From NCBI RefSeq assembly GCF_019423705.1, contig NZ_JAHZAX010000005.1, positions 155,420 to 214,565 of the forward strand: 59,146 bases of DNA, written 5' to 3'. A program made the translations under genes and the position numbers. Position 1 is the stretch's first letter. Every line of letters begins with the position of its first letter. Under the pieces are notes generated by a model. It did not search any database. It was given only the letters and a program-made list of their open reading frames with translations, and was not told where the DNA came from. This document shows positions 7,295 through 16,674 of this stretch, one piece after another. Origin of the DNA: Ruminococcus sp. (GTDB taxonomy: Bacteria > Bacillota > Clostridia > Oscillospirales > Ruminococcaceae).

Positions 7295-10200
7295 TTGGTA
7301 ACAATTATAAGCGGCGGTTCTCATAGCCAGCGTGACAAGCTTTTTATCGACAGGATAAAAGCTGCGGCGGAAAGCGGCGAACAAGTGCTGGTGCTGATAC
7401 CCGATCAGTTTTCATTTGAATATGACAAGAAGCTTTATGAAGCAATGGGTGCAAAGCTTTTCAATTCCATTCAGACAGCAGGCTTCAACAGGCTTTCAGA
7501 TCTGACCGAGAAGCTTTATGGAGGCTCATCAAAGGAAAATGCTGATGAAAATGTAAAGACTATACTTATGTATAAAGCGGTAAGGCGGCTGAAAGAGACA
7601 AGGGACGTGCGTTTTTACAAGAGAAGTCTCGACAAGGGCAGCTTTATTGCCGAAGTCAACAAGCTTATAAGCCAGTTCAGAGAAAGCGGCGTCACCCCCG
7701 AAGCGTTGCAGATTGCGGCGGAAAAGCAGGGCGGTTCGCTGGCGATGAAGCTTTACGATCTGTCAAGGCTTTACGGCTTTTATATGGAGGAACTTGAAAA
7801 GGCAGGAATGCAGGATACGCTTTCGGCTATTGCGAGAAGCGTAAGACAGGTCAAGAACAACGGCTATTTCTGCGGAATGTCAGTGTTCGTGGACGCTTTC
7901 AACGATTTTACATATGATGAGCTTAAAATGCTTGATGTTGCGATTGCTCAATGCAAAGAGCTGACGGCCTCCCTTATCATTGATGATGAATGTGTCGATC
8001 AGTACGGCAATCACCCCTTTGCGGATACTATCAGAACAAGACAACAGATCATCGAACTTGCGGCAGATCACAATTACAAGGCGCAGCTCATAAGCGCGAA
8101 GAATGACGGCAGGCAGAGAGGCGAGCTCGTTTATCTCAGCAAAAATCTTTTCAATACCTGCAAAAAGCCTTATGAAGGCGAATGCAAGACTGTAAGTGTT
8201 GTGTCGGCGACAGATATCTATGAAGAGAGCGAATATGCCAGCGCAAAGATATGCGAGCTGGTGCGTGAAAAGGGCTACCATTATAATGAGATAGCCGTTC
8301 TTGTCCGTGATATAAAGCAATGTGCTTCTGTATTTGAGGGCACTTTTGAGCGCTATGAGATACCCTGCTTTGTGGATAGCAGCGACAGCGTTTCGGCTTC
8401 GTCGCTGGTGCGCTATATGAACGCAATATTCAAGTGCCTGCTCTCAAAGACCTATTCCACCGACAATATTCTCAAATACATAAAATCGCCACTGTGCGAG
8501 ATGATAAACATTCAGATATCTAACCTTGAAGATTACTGCGTTATGTGGAACGTTGACGGGGATATATGGCTCGAAGATTTCACGGTATCAAATGGCTTGA
8601 GCGAGAAGCAGCTTGCGGCGATAAATCAGTCAAGACGTTTCATTATCGAGCCTTTCGAGGCGTTCAAGCACAAGGTAGGCGGCAAGGCTGCCGCACGGGA
8701 TATCTGTCGGGCTCTTTACGACCTGCTTTCAAAGGTCAAGCTTTCCCAACAGATGTATTCAGTTGTGAAAAAAGCCGGCGCTTCAAGCAACGAGACCCAG
8801 CTTGAAATGTCGAGAGGCCTCAAACAGCTTTGGAACTCAGTTTTGTCGGCGATAAAGTCAATATACGATCGTATGGGCGATGAAGTCATATCTCTAAGAC
8901 AGTTTTACGAGCTTTTCAAGCTTATGCTGGCGCAGATGAGCGTTTCAAGACCGCCGCAGAAGCTTGACAGCGTGAGAGTATGCGACCCCAGCCATTCAAG
9001 GCTTGACGGCGTAAAGGCTGTGTTTGCCGTTGAGGTCAACGACGGCATTTTTCCTGCGACTGTAAGCAGTTCGGGACTTATCACCGAAAGCGAAAAACAG
9101 CTTTTGCAGGACAGCGATATAACCATAAATCAAAGCGCACGAAAGGCTTTTCAGAGCGAAAAGCTTGTGTGCTATAATGCCTTGACCCTTGCGGACGAAA
9201 GGGTATATGTGCTCTATTCAGAGTCAGACCTTGTGGGCAAGGTCAAGCGGCCGTCGTCGCTGGTTGGCGAGCTGACGGCAATGTTTGGCGATATCGTCAC
9301 AAAGGCGCAGAACGAGAGCCTTGATTTTTACTGCACGTCGTTCAGAACGGCATACTACAAATATATGGAACATTCAAGAGACAACACCACTCAGACGGCT
9401 TCTGTCAAGGCGGCGCTTGCCCTCAGCGATGAATATGCCGAGAAGCTGGGACGTTCAAGAAAGCTTCGTGAAAACGGCGATTACAGTCTGTCGGAAGAGA
9501 CAGCCCACCAGCTTTTCTTTAGTGAAGAGCCGAAAAAGGTCTCACCGACTGCACTTGACGATTACTACAAGTGTCCATTCAAGTTTTTCTGCAAATCGGG
9601 GCTGGGTCTTAGGGTCGTGCAGTCAATTCAGATAAACAAGGTCAATAACGGACTTATTATCCACCAGCTGCTTGAAAGCATTATCGGCTGCAAAAATGAA
9701 AACGGCGATACTGTATATAATGAAGCTTTTCTGAAAATGAGCGATGATGATATCAGAGATTTCATTCACGATAACATTTCGGCATATATAAAAGACTATC
9801 TGGGCGGAACCTTCGGCAAATCGCCGTCCTTCGTGTATTTGCAGGAAAGGCTTGAAAGCAACGCTTTTCATATAGTAAAATTTATGCAGAATGAGCTTTA
9901 TCATTCAAAGTTCAGACCTGCGCTGCTCGAATACAAGATAGAAAGAACGGAAAATGAGGACAGGCTTATCCTTGACGTCAACGGCAGAGACAAGATAATT
10001 CTCACAGGAACCATAGATCGTGTTGACATTTTTGAGGACGAGAACGGCGAAAAATACGTCCGCATAATCGACTACAAGACGGGAAAAATGGAGCTGAAAT
10101 ATTCTTGGCTTTATAATGGTCTAAACTTGCAGATGTTCGTGTATCTGACGGCTTTGCTTGAAAGCAAAAATCCTGTCAATATCGATGGCGGACTTAAACA

Positions 10201-10645
10201 GGCCGGCATTATCTATTACAAGGTCGGCGAAAGCGCAAAGTTTAAAGCGGAAACTTTCGACGCTGATATCGAAGAGGACGAACACAAGGCACGCCTCAAG
10301 GCCTTCAAGCCTGTGGGCAGGACTGTTGACGATAAGGAAGTGCTTGAAGCTTACAACACCGAAGAGAGCTATGCCTATGCGCCTTTTAACGCAAAGAACA
10401 ATGACATCGTGACAAGTTCGTATTTCACAAAGCTGAGAGACTTTGCCACAAAGAAAGTTACAGAGTTCGGCAAAGACCTTTGCAAAGGCAGGATAGAAGC
10501 ACGTCCCGTTGGCGGCGCTTGTGGATACTGCGATTACAGAGAGATATGCGGCAGGCTCAACCAAGAGGACGTTATCAATATCGACGATAAGGTCTATGGG
10601 GAAATGCTTGAGCAGGAATTGTCTGAGGGAAAGGAGGAAGAGTAA
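7295..10645 (+). CDS. addB: ATP-dependent nuclease subunit B
   Basis: 1116 aa from a TTG start (GGAGGGAG about 10 nt upstream). It is the AddB partner of the AddAB helicase-nuclease that resects double-strand breaks up to Chi for RecA loading. The N-terminal inactivated helicase region starts V-T-I-I-S-G-G-S. The C-terminal nuclease domain contains the R-I-I-D-Y-K-T-G core, and four Cys for the structural iron-sulfur cluster: C760 in Y-K-C-P-F-K-F-F-C and C1076, C1079 and C1085 in the C-G-Y-C-D-Y-R-E-I-C motif. The stop is followed immediately by the addA start, so the two are translationally coupled. Confidence 0.95.
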   Translation: MVTIISGGSHSQRDKLFIDRIKAAAESGEQVLVLIPDQFSFEYDKKLYEAMGAKLFNSIQTAGFNRLSDLTEKLYGGSSKENADENVKTILMYKAVRRLKETRDVRFYKRSLDKGSFIAEVNKLISQFRESGVTPEALQIAAEKQGGSLAMKLYDLSRLYGFYMEELEKAGMQDTLSAIARSVRQVKNNGYFCGMSVFVDAFNDFTYDELKMLDVAIAQCKELTASLIIDDECVDQYGNHPFADTIRTRQQIIELAADHNYKAQLISAKNDGRQRGELVYLSKNLFNTCKKPYEGECKTVSVVSATDIYEESEYASAKICELVREKGYHYNEIAVLVRDIKQCASVFEGTFERYEIPCFVDSSDSVSASSLVRYMNAIFKCLLSKTYSTDNILKYIKSPLCEMINIQISNLEDYCVMWNVDGDIWLEDFTVSNGLSEKQLAAINQSRRFIIEPFEAFKHKVGGKAAARDICRALYDLLSKVKLSQQMYSVVKKAGASSNETQLEMSRGLKQLWNSVLSAIKSIYDRMGDEVISLRQFYELFKLMLAQMSVSRPPQKLDSVRVCDPSHSRLDGVKAVFAVEVNDGIFPATVSSSGLITESEKQLLQDSDITINQSARKAFQSEKLVCYNALTLADERVYVLYSESDLVGKVKRPSSLVGELTAMFGDIVTKAQNESLDFYCTSFRTAYYKYMEHSRDNTTQTASVKAALALSDEYAEKLGRSRKLRENGDYSLSEETAHQLFFSEEPKKVSPTALDDYYKCPFKFFCKSGLGLRVVQSIQINKVNNGLIIHQLLESIIGCKNENGDTVYNEAFLKMSDDDIRDFIHDNISAYIKDYLGGTFGKSPSFVYLQERLESNAFHIVKFMQNELYHSKFRPALLEYKIERTENEDRLILDVNGRDKIILTGTIDRVDIFEDENGEKYVRIIDYKTGKMELKYSWLYNGLNLQMFVYLTALLESKNPVNIDGGLKQAGIIYYKVGESAKFKAETFDADIEEDEHKARLKAFKPVGRTVDDKEVLEAYNTEESYAYAPFNAKNNDIVTSSYFTKLRDFATKKVTEFGKDLCKGRIEARPVGGACGYCDYREICGRLNQEDVINIDDKVYGEMLEQELSEGKEEE

Positions 10646-13600
10646 ATGGCTGATGTTAAGTGGACAGATGAACAGCGGCAGGCGATAGAAGAGCGTGGCA
10701 AGGGCATAATCGTTTCGGCGGCGGCAGGAAGCGGCAAGACCGCCGTGCTCATACAGCGAATGATAGACCTTTTGTCTGACGAGAAAAACAAGATACCTGC
10801 GGACAGACTGCTTGCGGTAACATTCACAAACGAAGCTGCGGCGCAGATGAGAGACAAGCTTGCGCAGGCTTTTGAAGAAAAACTAAGACGTGAGCCCGAT
10901 AACAAATGGCTGCTCAGTCAGCAGAACCTTTTGCAGCTTGCAAAGGTCTGCACCATAGACTCTTTCTGCCTTGACCTTGTAAAAAGCAACTTGCAGGAAT
11001 TTGATTTTCAAGGCGGAATATCTATCTTAGATGAAAGCATACAGAATATGATCTACGATCAGGCGCAAACAGCAGCACTTGAAAGGCTCTGCCAAGAGGA
11101 TTACGAAAGCTATAAGCTGCTTAACAACGCTGTTGACGTGAATGGCAACATTATAAAAGGGCTTTATGACTTTCTGCGTTCGCTGCCATTCCCGAAGCGC
11201 TGGATAAATTATACACACAGGAATTTCACCGACGACGCTGTATTTGAAGGCTTTGTGGATAATCTCTTTGAACAGATGAAGCGCAAGCTTGACAAAGCAC
11301 AGGTGCTTTATGAGAAGTTTGAAGCGCTGGCTAGATATGAAAATGATTTTTTCAAGCTGTCTGACTATTCAAAGATACTTGAAACAGTTCTTGATGACGG
11401 TGAGTCTATCGGCGAGATAAGAAAGAAGATAGAAGCGAGAGATATCGACTTCTTTGCGAAATATCCTAAAAACGATAACCTTGCAAGGATAAAGCCACTT
11501 TCAAAAACAAGCAAGGTTTACAAATCGCTGGAAGATGATATCAAGATGATGTTATCAGACAGCTATGAAACGGCTAAAGCTTGCAGAGACAGCTATAAGA
11601 GCATATTGGCGGAGATATTCGTAACATTCAATGTCACAGAAGATATGATGAAAGAGAATATGCTTTTCTCTGACAGGATATTTACTATACTTTGCAATGT
11701 CTGTGACTATATCGAAGAGTTTTCACACGAGGAGAAGCTTGAGCGCAACGGATTGACATTCTCTGACGTTGAGATAATGGCAAGAGACTTGCTTGTGATC
11801 GACGGCGAGGACGGCATAAAGCGAACGGAGCTTTGCGAAGAGATAAGAAACAACAGGCTTTACGAAGTCATTTTCATTGATGAGTTCCAAGATGTAAACA
11901 ATTTGCAGGAACTTGTTTTCAGACTGCTTTCCGATACCGATAACATTGAGATAATGGGCAAAAACGTGTTTGTCGTTGGTGATATCAAGCAGGCGATATA
12001 TCGTTTCAGACTTTCAAACCCAGAACTTTTCAACAAGACCAAGCGTGACGCTCAGAATGAAGCCAACAAAGATCAGCTTATATCAATAAAGCTTAGCAAG
12101 AATTTCCGAAGCAGGCGTTGCGTTATCGACTTTGTAAATTACCTTTTCCACAATCTTATGACGCAGGATAACGGCGATGTCGATTATACTGAGGACGAAG
12201 AGCTGAGACTTGGCGCAGGCTATGTAGGCGAGGACAAGCCGACGGAGATCATTCTTATCAAGGACGACAGGCAGTATTCAAAGCTCAATGGCTATTCGAC
12301 TGAGAATTATGCCGTTGCGCAGAAGATAAAGTCGATGATCGCAAGCGGTGAAAAGGTGGACGATCACGGCACGCTGAGAAACTGCCGTCCTGGAGATTTC
12401 TGTATACTTACGCAAACAAACAAGGGTGCTGCGCAGGCGGCAAAAGCCCTTGAAGCCGTTGGTCTGAAAGCGTATTCAGAGGACACGGACGGCTATCTGA
12501 AGTCAAGAGAGATATCCCTTGTGCTCAGTATGCTTAAAATAATCGACAATCCGATGAATGATGTTGCAATGGCGGCGGTGATGATGTCGCCTGTATTTGA
12601 GTTTTCACCAGATGAAATGGCGGCGATATCTCAGCGCACGAAGATAGAAGGCAGCAGGCTTAGAAACCATATTTATCAAGTTGTGGCAGCGGCAGGCTCG
12701 GCGGAAAACGGTCACGAAAAAGAAGCAGAACATATGGAGCTTGGCAATGAAAAGCTCCAGCAAAAGTGCATAAAGCTGAACAAATTTCTTGGCGAGCTGC
12801 GATATCTTTCGATGAGTATGGGGCTCGAGCGGTTTATAAGAAAGATCTACGATATGACCGACCTTATGGGCGTTGTGTCGCTTTATCTTGATTCGGACAA
12901 AAAGCGTGCAAATCTGCGGCTTTTGCTTGAATACGCCGCCGCATATGAGGAAAACAGCCAAGAGGGCGTAACAGGCCTCCTGCGCTATATCAAATCGGTG
13001 GAGACCAACGAAAAGGCTTTCAAGCAGGCAATGACCATAACAGAGGGCAGCGATTCGGTTTACATAAAAACGTTCCACGCTTCAAAGGGTCTCGAGTATC
13101 CTTTTGTATTCCTTTGTCAGCTTGATATACCGCTTGTTAAAAATCAGAACAGCTTTAAATCACACAATGAATACGGCTTTGCTTTTAAGTTCAAAGACAA
13201 AGAAAAGCTTATCGAAAAGACGTCGGTCTATTATGAAAATCTCAGAATGATATGCGATAATGAAGAGAAAAGCGAAAAGCTGAGGCTTCTGTATGTTGCC
13301 TGCACGAGAGCAAAGGAGAGGCTGTTTATTTGCTGCGCACCTCAGCACAGCAAAAGCAATACGACTTACGATAGTTATATTGAGAAGAAAGTCCAATACA
13401 TAGAGAATGCGGCAAATCTCAGCACAAAGGCTGGGGACACTTTGGAAAAGACGGCAATAGAAGCGAATACTATGCTTGATTGGGTAATGCTGGCGCTGTC
13501 GCTTCATAAGCAGAAAGGGGAGCTTCTTGACTGGCTGGGCGGAGATACGAGCGTTATGGAGACCTGCGACTATATCCAGCCGGAGCTTGTATATAATGAG

Positions 13601-14356
13601 TATAGCGTTGACACCAAACAGGACGATCAGGCAGAAGAGCAGCAGATAAGTTTTGCGGCTGTCAACAATCAGCTGGTGCGTGAGCTTCTTGAAAAGTTTG
13701 ACAGCAAGTATGATATGAAAGGCAGCGAGACCCCGGCAAAAATGACAGTCACTGAGATAACGGCGGCGGAAAAGGAAAAAGAATACGGCGAGAAAAATCC
13801 CGAGTTCTATCCAAATCTGCCAAGGCTTGACGATGAACTGGACAAGCTCACGGCGGCGGAGCGTGGAACTTTCACCCACAAGTTTATGGAGCTTGCCGAC
13901 TACGAAAAGGCAAAGGCTGATACCGAGAGCGAACTTGCGAGACTTGTGGAAAAAGGCTTTTTCACGCAGAAAGAAGCGGACGGAGTGTATCTTGAAGCGC
14001 TGAAAGCTTTCTTTGCTTCCGACTTCTTTGGGCGAATGAACAGTTCAGAGAAAATAATGCGAGAGAAAAAGTTTCTTGTGTCTATCGCCGACCTCGACCT
14101 TAAAGACAGCCTGCCCGATATCAGCGGACAGGGCGGAATGATACAGGGTATCGCCGACTGCATTTTCAAAGAGCCTGACGGCTATGTGCTGGTGGACTAT
14201 AAGACCGACAGGTTCGGAGATATCAGCGAACTTATGGGTTATAAGACACAGCTTGCCCTTTACAAGGCGGCTTTTGAGCTCATACTTGGCGAAAAAATAA
14301 AAAGCAGCTATATTTATTCTTTCTGGCTCAGAAAAGGGGTTGAAATACCTTTATAA
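10646..14356 (+). CDS. addA: ATP-dependent helicase/nuclease subunit A
   Basis: 1236 aa, a UvrD-type superfamily 1 helicase fused to a RecB-family nuclease. Walker A A-A-A-G-S-G-K-T sits at residues 25-32 and Walker B F-I-D-E-F-Q-D near 412; the T-F-H-A-S-K-G-L-E-Y motif is near 810 and the V-A-C-T-R-A motif near 885. The C-terminal nuclease motif L-V-D-Y-K-T-D is near residue 1183. The ATG follows the addB stop with no gap, and GGAGG lies in the end of addB. With AddB it forms the break-processing complex. Length and motifs match the family. Confidence 0.96.
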   Translation: MADVKWTDEQRQAIEERGKGIIVSAAAGSGKTAVLIQRMIDLLSDEKNKIPADRLLAVTFTNEAAAQMRDKLAQAFEEKLRREPDNKWLLSQQNLLQLAKVCTIDSFCLDLVKSNLQEFDFQGGISILDESIQNMIYDQAQTAALERLCQEDYESYKLLNNAVDVNGNIIKGLYDFLRSLPFPKRWINYTHRNFTDDAVFEGFVDNLFEQMKRKLDKAQVLYEKFEALARYENDFFKLSDYSKILETVLDDGESIGEIRKKIEARDIDFFAKYPKNDNLARIKPLSKTSKVYKSLEDDIKMMLSDSYETAKACRDSYKSILAEIFVTFNVTEDMMKENMLFSDRIFTILCNVCDYIEEFSHEEKLERNGLTFSDVEIMARDLLVIDGEDGIKRTELCEEIRNNRLYEVIFIDEFQDVNNLQELVFRLLSDTDNIEIMGKNVFVVGDIKQAIYRFRLSNPELFNKTKRDAQNEANKDQLISIKLSKNFRSRRCVIDFVNYLFHNLMTQDNGDVDYTEDEELRLGAGYVGEDKPTEIILIKDDRQYSKLNGYSTENYAVAQKIKSMIASGEKVDDHGTLRNCRPGDFCILTQTNKGAAQAAKALEAVGLKAYSEDTDGYLKSREISLVLSMLKIIDNPMNDVAMAAVMMSPVFEFSPDEMAAISQRTKIEGSRLRNHIYQVVAAAGSAENGHEKEAEHMELGNEKLQQKCIKLNKFLGELRYLSMSMGLERFIRKIYDMTDLMGVVSLYLDSDKKRANLRLLLEYAAAYEENSQEGVTGLLRYIKSVETNEKAFKQAMTITEGSDSVYIKTFHASKGLEYPFVFLCQLDIPLVKNQNSFKSHNEYGFAFKFKDKEKLIEKTSVYYENLRMICDNEEKSEKLRLLYVACTRAKERLFICCAPQHSKSNTTYDSYIEKKVQYIENAANLSTKAGDTLEKTAIEANTMLDWVMLALSLHKQKGELLDWLGGDTSVMETCDYIQPELVYNEYSVDTKQDDQAEEQQISFAAVNNQLVRELLEKFDSKYDMKGSETPAKMTVTEITAAEKEKEYGEKNPEFYPNLPRLDDELDKLTAAERGTFTHKFMELADYEKAKADTESELARLVEKGFFTQKEADGVYLEALKAFFASDFFGRMNSSEKIMREKKFLVSIADLDLKDSLPDISGQGGMIQGIADCIFKEPDGYVLVDYKTDRFGDISELMGYKTQLALYKAAFELILGEKIKSSYIYSFWLRKGVEIPL

Positions 14357-14433
14357 ATGTGCTATAATGTTTTGTAGAGGGTTGTTATATGTGTGTTCAT
14401 AAAAAATTTACAACAGTATTTGTTATTATGCTG

Positions 14434-14462
14434 TTGACAATGGAGTATGAATGTAGTATAAT
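14434..14462 (+). promoter_or_regulatory. promoter of infC-rpmI-rplT
   Basis: Perfect TTGACA (14434-14439), 17-nt spacer, perfect TATAAT (14457-14462). Confidence 0.9.
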
Positions 14463-14469
14463 ATTTAGG

Positions 14470-14611
14470 TAAACAAAGCAGAACTTGATCCGTTCTCACC
14501 TTAAGCGCAGAATTATTCTGATGTAAAAAGGTCAACAATGTGCATTTTAATGAGCTTATAAAGTTTATTATGCGGGTACGGATTTTGTCTGTACCCGTTT
14601 TATTTTATTTT
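14470..14611 (+). promoter_or_regulatory. infC operon leader with attenuator terminator
   Basis: The roughly 150-nt leader contains an AGAAC/GTTCT hairpin near 14482-14498, a CAGAA/TTCTG hairpin near 14510-14522, and an intrinsic terminator (CGGGTAC at 14573-14579 with GTACCCG at 14591-14597, then TTTTATTTTATTTT) immediately before the infC ribosome binding site. A terminator between promoter and first gene implies attenuation. In Bacillus this operon is autoregulated by L20 through its leader; I infer the same type of control but have not matched the L20-leader consensus. Confidence 0.7.
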
Positions 14612-14625
14612 GGAGGTGCTGCGTC

Positions 14626-15144
14626 ATTAGCAACAGGGAACATCAGATCAACGAAGAGATCCGAGACAAAGAGCTCAGGGTCATTGATGTTGACGGAAAT
14701 CAGCTTGGTATTTTAAGCGCTGACGAGGCTCTTAAAATTGCAATGGAAAAGGATCTGGATCTTGTTAAGATCGCGCCACAGGCTACACCGCCGGTTTGCC
14801 GTATAATGGATTACGGTAAGTTCTGCTTCGAGCAGGCAAAGCGTGCGAAGGAAGCAAGAAAAAATCAGAAAGTGATCGAGATCAAGGAGATCAGAATGTT
14901 CTCAACTATCGACACTCACGATTTTAATGTAAAGGTCAATCAGGCTGTTAAATTCCTTAGCGGAGGAGATAAGTTAAAGGTTTCTGTAAGGTTCAAGAAG
15001 AGAACCTTCGCTCACCCACAGTTCGCAGAAGAGCTGCTGGTGAAGTTTAAGGACGCTATCTCCGACGTCGGCGTTGTTGACAAGCCATCCAAAATGGAGG
15101 GGCGTAACCTTGTAATGTTCGTTTCTCCGAAGGTTAACAAGTAA
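14626..15144 (+). CDS. infC: translation initiation factor IF-3 with ATT start codon
   Basis: 172 aa. The reading frame starts at ATT (14626), 9 nt after GGAGG, and gives I-S-N-R-E-H-Q-I-N-E-E-I-R, the normal N-terminus of IF-3; the first ATG in frame (14743) is 39 codons into the conserved domain. The N-domain spans about 1-75 (with P-P-V-C-R-I-M-D-Y-G-K-F) and the C-domain about 80-172. IF-3 binds the 30S subunit and discriminates against non-canonical starts, so an AUU start on its own gene allows autoregulation, as known for E. coli infC. It is first in the infC-rpmI-rplT operon. Confidence 0.95.
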   Translation: MSNREHQINEEIRDKELRVIDVDGNQLGILSADEALKIAMEKDLDLVKIAPQATPPVCRIMDYGKFCFEQAKRAKEARKNQKVIEIKEIRMFSTIDTHDFNVKVNQAVKFLSGGDKLKVSVRFKKRTFAHPQFAEELLVKFKDAISDVGVVDKPSKMEGRNLVMFVSPKVNK

Positions 15145-15167
15145 AATAATTAAGGAGGATAAATCAA

Positions 15168-15365
15168 ATGCCAAAGATTAAGACACATTCCGGCGCAAAG
15201 AAGCGTTTCAGCGTAACCGGAAGCGGTAAGGTAAAGTTCCAGCACACAAACAAGAGACACAGACTTACTCAGAAGGATCACAAGCGTAAGAGAATCCTGC
15301 GTGGCGCAGCTTATGCAGACGATACCAACATCAAGAACGTAAAGGCTCTTATCCCTTACAAATAA
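15168..15365 (+). CDS. rpmI: ribosomal protein L35 (bL35)
   Basis: 65 aa, highly basic, starting M-P-K-I-K-T-H-S-G-A-K-K-R-F, the L35 signature, with L-I-P-Y at the end. It has AAGGAGG upstream of the ATG and lies 23 nt after infC. It is a component of the 50S subunit. Context (infC before, rplT after) is the standard order. Confidence 0.98.
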   Translation: MPKIKTHSGAKKRFSVTGSGKVKFQHTNKRHRLTQKDHKRKRILRGAAYADDTNIKNVKALIPYK

Positions 15366-15414
15366 ACGAGTTGTAGGGAAAATCAAACATTAAAAATTTC
15401 AGGAGGTAATAACT

Positions 15415-15768
15415 ATGGCTCGTGTAAAGGGAGCAATGATGACTCGTAAGAGAAGAAACAAGACTCTTAAGCTGGCTAAGGGATATTTTGGCGCTAAGAG
15501 CAAGCACTTTAAGATGGCTAAGCAGGCTGTGATGAAGTCTGGTCAGTACGCATACATCGGCAGAAAGCAGAAGAAGAGAGATTTCAGAAAGCTCTGGATC
15601 ACAAGAATCTCTGCTGCTGCAAAGCTCAACGGTATGAACTATTCGACGTTTATGAACGGCGTAAACAAGGCAGGCATCACGCTTAACAGAAAGATGCTTT
15701 CCGAAATTGCGATCAACGATCCAGCTGGTTTCACAGCTATCGCTGAGAAGGCTAAGGCAGCCCTTTAA
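15415..15768 (+). CDS. rplT: ribosomal protein L20 (bL20)
   Basis: 117 aa, starting M-A-R-V-K-G-A-M-M-T-R-K-R-R-N-K, with the K-L-A-K-G-Y-F-G and W-I-T-R-I-S-A-A motifs of L20. GGAGG lies 8 nt before the ATG. It binds 23S rRNA early in 50S assembly and is the likely autoregulator of this operon through the leader. An intrinsic terminator follows the stop. Confidence 0.98.
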   Translation: MARVKGAMMTRKRRNKTLKLAKGYFGAKSKHFKMAKQAVMKSGQYAYIGRKQKKRDFRKLWITRISAAAKLNGMNYSTFMNGVNKAGITLNRKMLSEIAINDPAGFTAIAEKAKAAL

Positions 15769-15774
15769 TAGTAA

Positions 15775-15811
15775 AAAACACGCACGTTCTTGTAACCTGC
15801 GTGTTTTGTTG
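15775..15811 (+). terminator. intrinsic terminator after rplT
   Basis: Ten-base-pair stem AAAACACGCA / TGCGTGTTTT with a 13-nt loop, starting 7 nt after the rplT stop. Confidence 0.85.
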
Positions 15812-15852
15812 TATATTAAGGCAATAATATCAGGAATAAGAGGTGACGCAGT

Positions 15853-16674
15853 TTGCATATCAATAGTAAAGATAATCCTAAGATCAAGCTGTATAAAAAG
15901 CTTGCTTCAAACAAGAAATATCGTGACGAGCAGGGACTTTTTACGATCGAAGGTGCAAGAAACTGCGTTGACACCGCTTATGAAGCGCTCTGCGGAAATA
16001 TAACCATCGAAGCTGTTTTTTATACTGCTCAGGCTCTTGAAAAGTATAAAAATAATCTTTCGGTGGACGATATTTTTCGCTGCGTGGATGATGATAAGAT
16101 ATTCGAGATATCGCAGGAATTGGCTGACAAAATGACCGACGAGGGAAGCTCGCAGGGCATTTTTATGATTGCGAAAAAGCTTGATATACCCTTTTGCGAG
16201 GATAATATCGACAAAGGCGGCAAATATCTTGTCCTTGACGGCTTGCAGGATCCGGGCAATCTTGGCACGCTGCTGCGTACGGCTGACGCTGTCGGCGTAA
16301 GCGGCGCTGTTATGACGGATAACTGCGTTGATCTTTACAATCCAAAGGTCGTAAGATCGGCAATGGGAAGCATTTCACGATTGAAGATTTTCGTTGTTAA
16401 ACGGTTTGAGGAAGCGGCTGAGCTTTTCGGAAAAGTCGGCATACTAACGGCTGCGGCTGTTGTTAGAGACGGCGAAAGCATTACGGACTTTGATTTTTCA
16501 AAGCCTTGCGCTGTGGTAATAGGCAACGAGGGAAAAGGTCTGCCGAACGAGCACGTTGAGCTTTGCGACAGGAAAATCACTATCACGATGCACGGAAATA
16601 TCGAATCGCTGAATGCAGCCTGCGCAGGAACTATTATCCTGTGGGAAATGTTCAGAGGTGAAAGCCGTGGATAA
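15853..16674 (+). CDS. TrmH/SpoU-family RNA 2'-O-methyltransferase
   Basis: 273 aa from a TTG start (AAGAGGTGA upstream). An N-terminal substrate-binding region (about 1-105, with F-T-I-E-G-A-R) precedes the SPOUT knot domain (about 115-270), whose SAM-binding motifs are L-D-G-L-Q-D-P-G-N-L-G-T-L-L-R-T-A-D-A, I-G-N-E-G-K-G-L and L-N-A-A-C-A-G. This is a 23S rRNA or tRNA ribose methyltransferase; the exact target is not visible. Its 3' end overlaps the dprA start by 8 nt, and it heads the long housekeeping block that runs to leuS. Confidence 0.9.
   Translation: MHINSKDNPKIKLYKKLASNKKYRDEQGLFTIEGARNCVDTAYEALCGNITIEAVFYTAQALEKYKNNLSVDDIFRCVDDDKIFEISQELADKMTDEGSSQGIFMIAKKLDIPFCEDNIDKGGKYLVLDGLQDPGNLGTLLRTADAVGVSGAVMTDNCVDLYNPKVVRSAMGSISRLKIFVVKRFEEAAELFGKVGILTAAAVVRDGESITDFDFSKPCAVVIGNEGKGLPNEHVELCDRKITITMHGNIESLNAACAGTIILWEMFRGESRG

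Noticed and set aside
13160..13879. 239-codon open frame antisense to addA
   Set aside because: It lies wholly within the conserved addA gene, is rich in Leu/Phe/Arg as expected for a shadow frame, and has no promoter or ribosome binding site.
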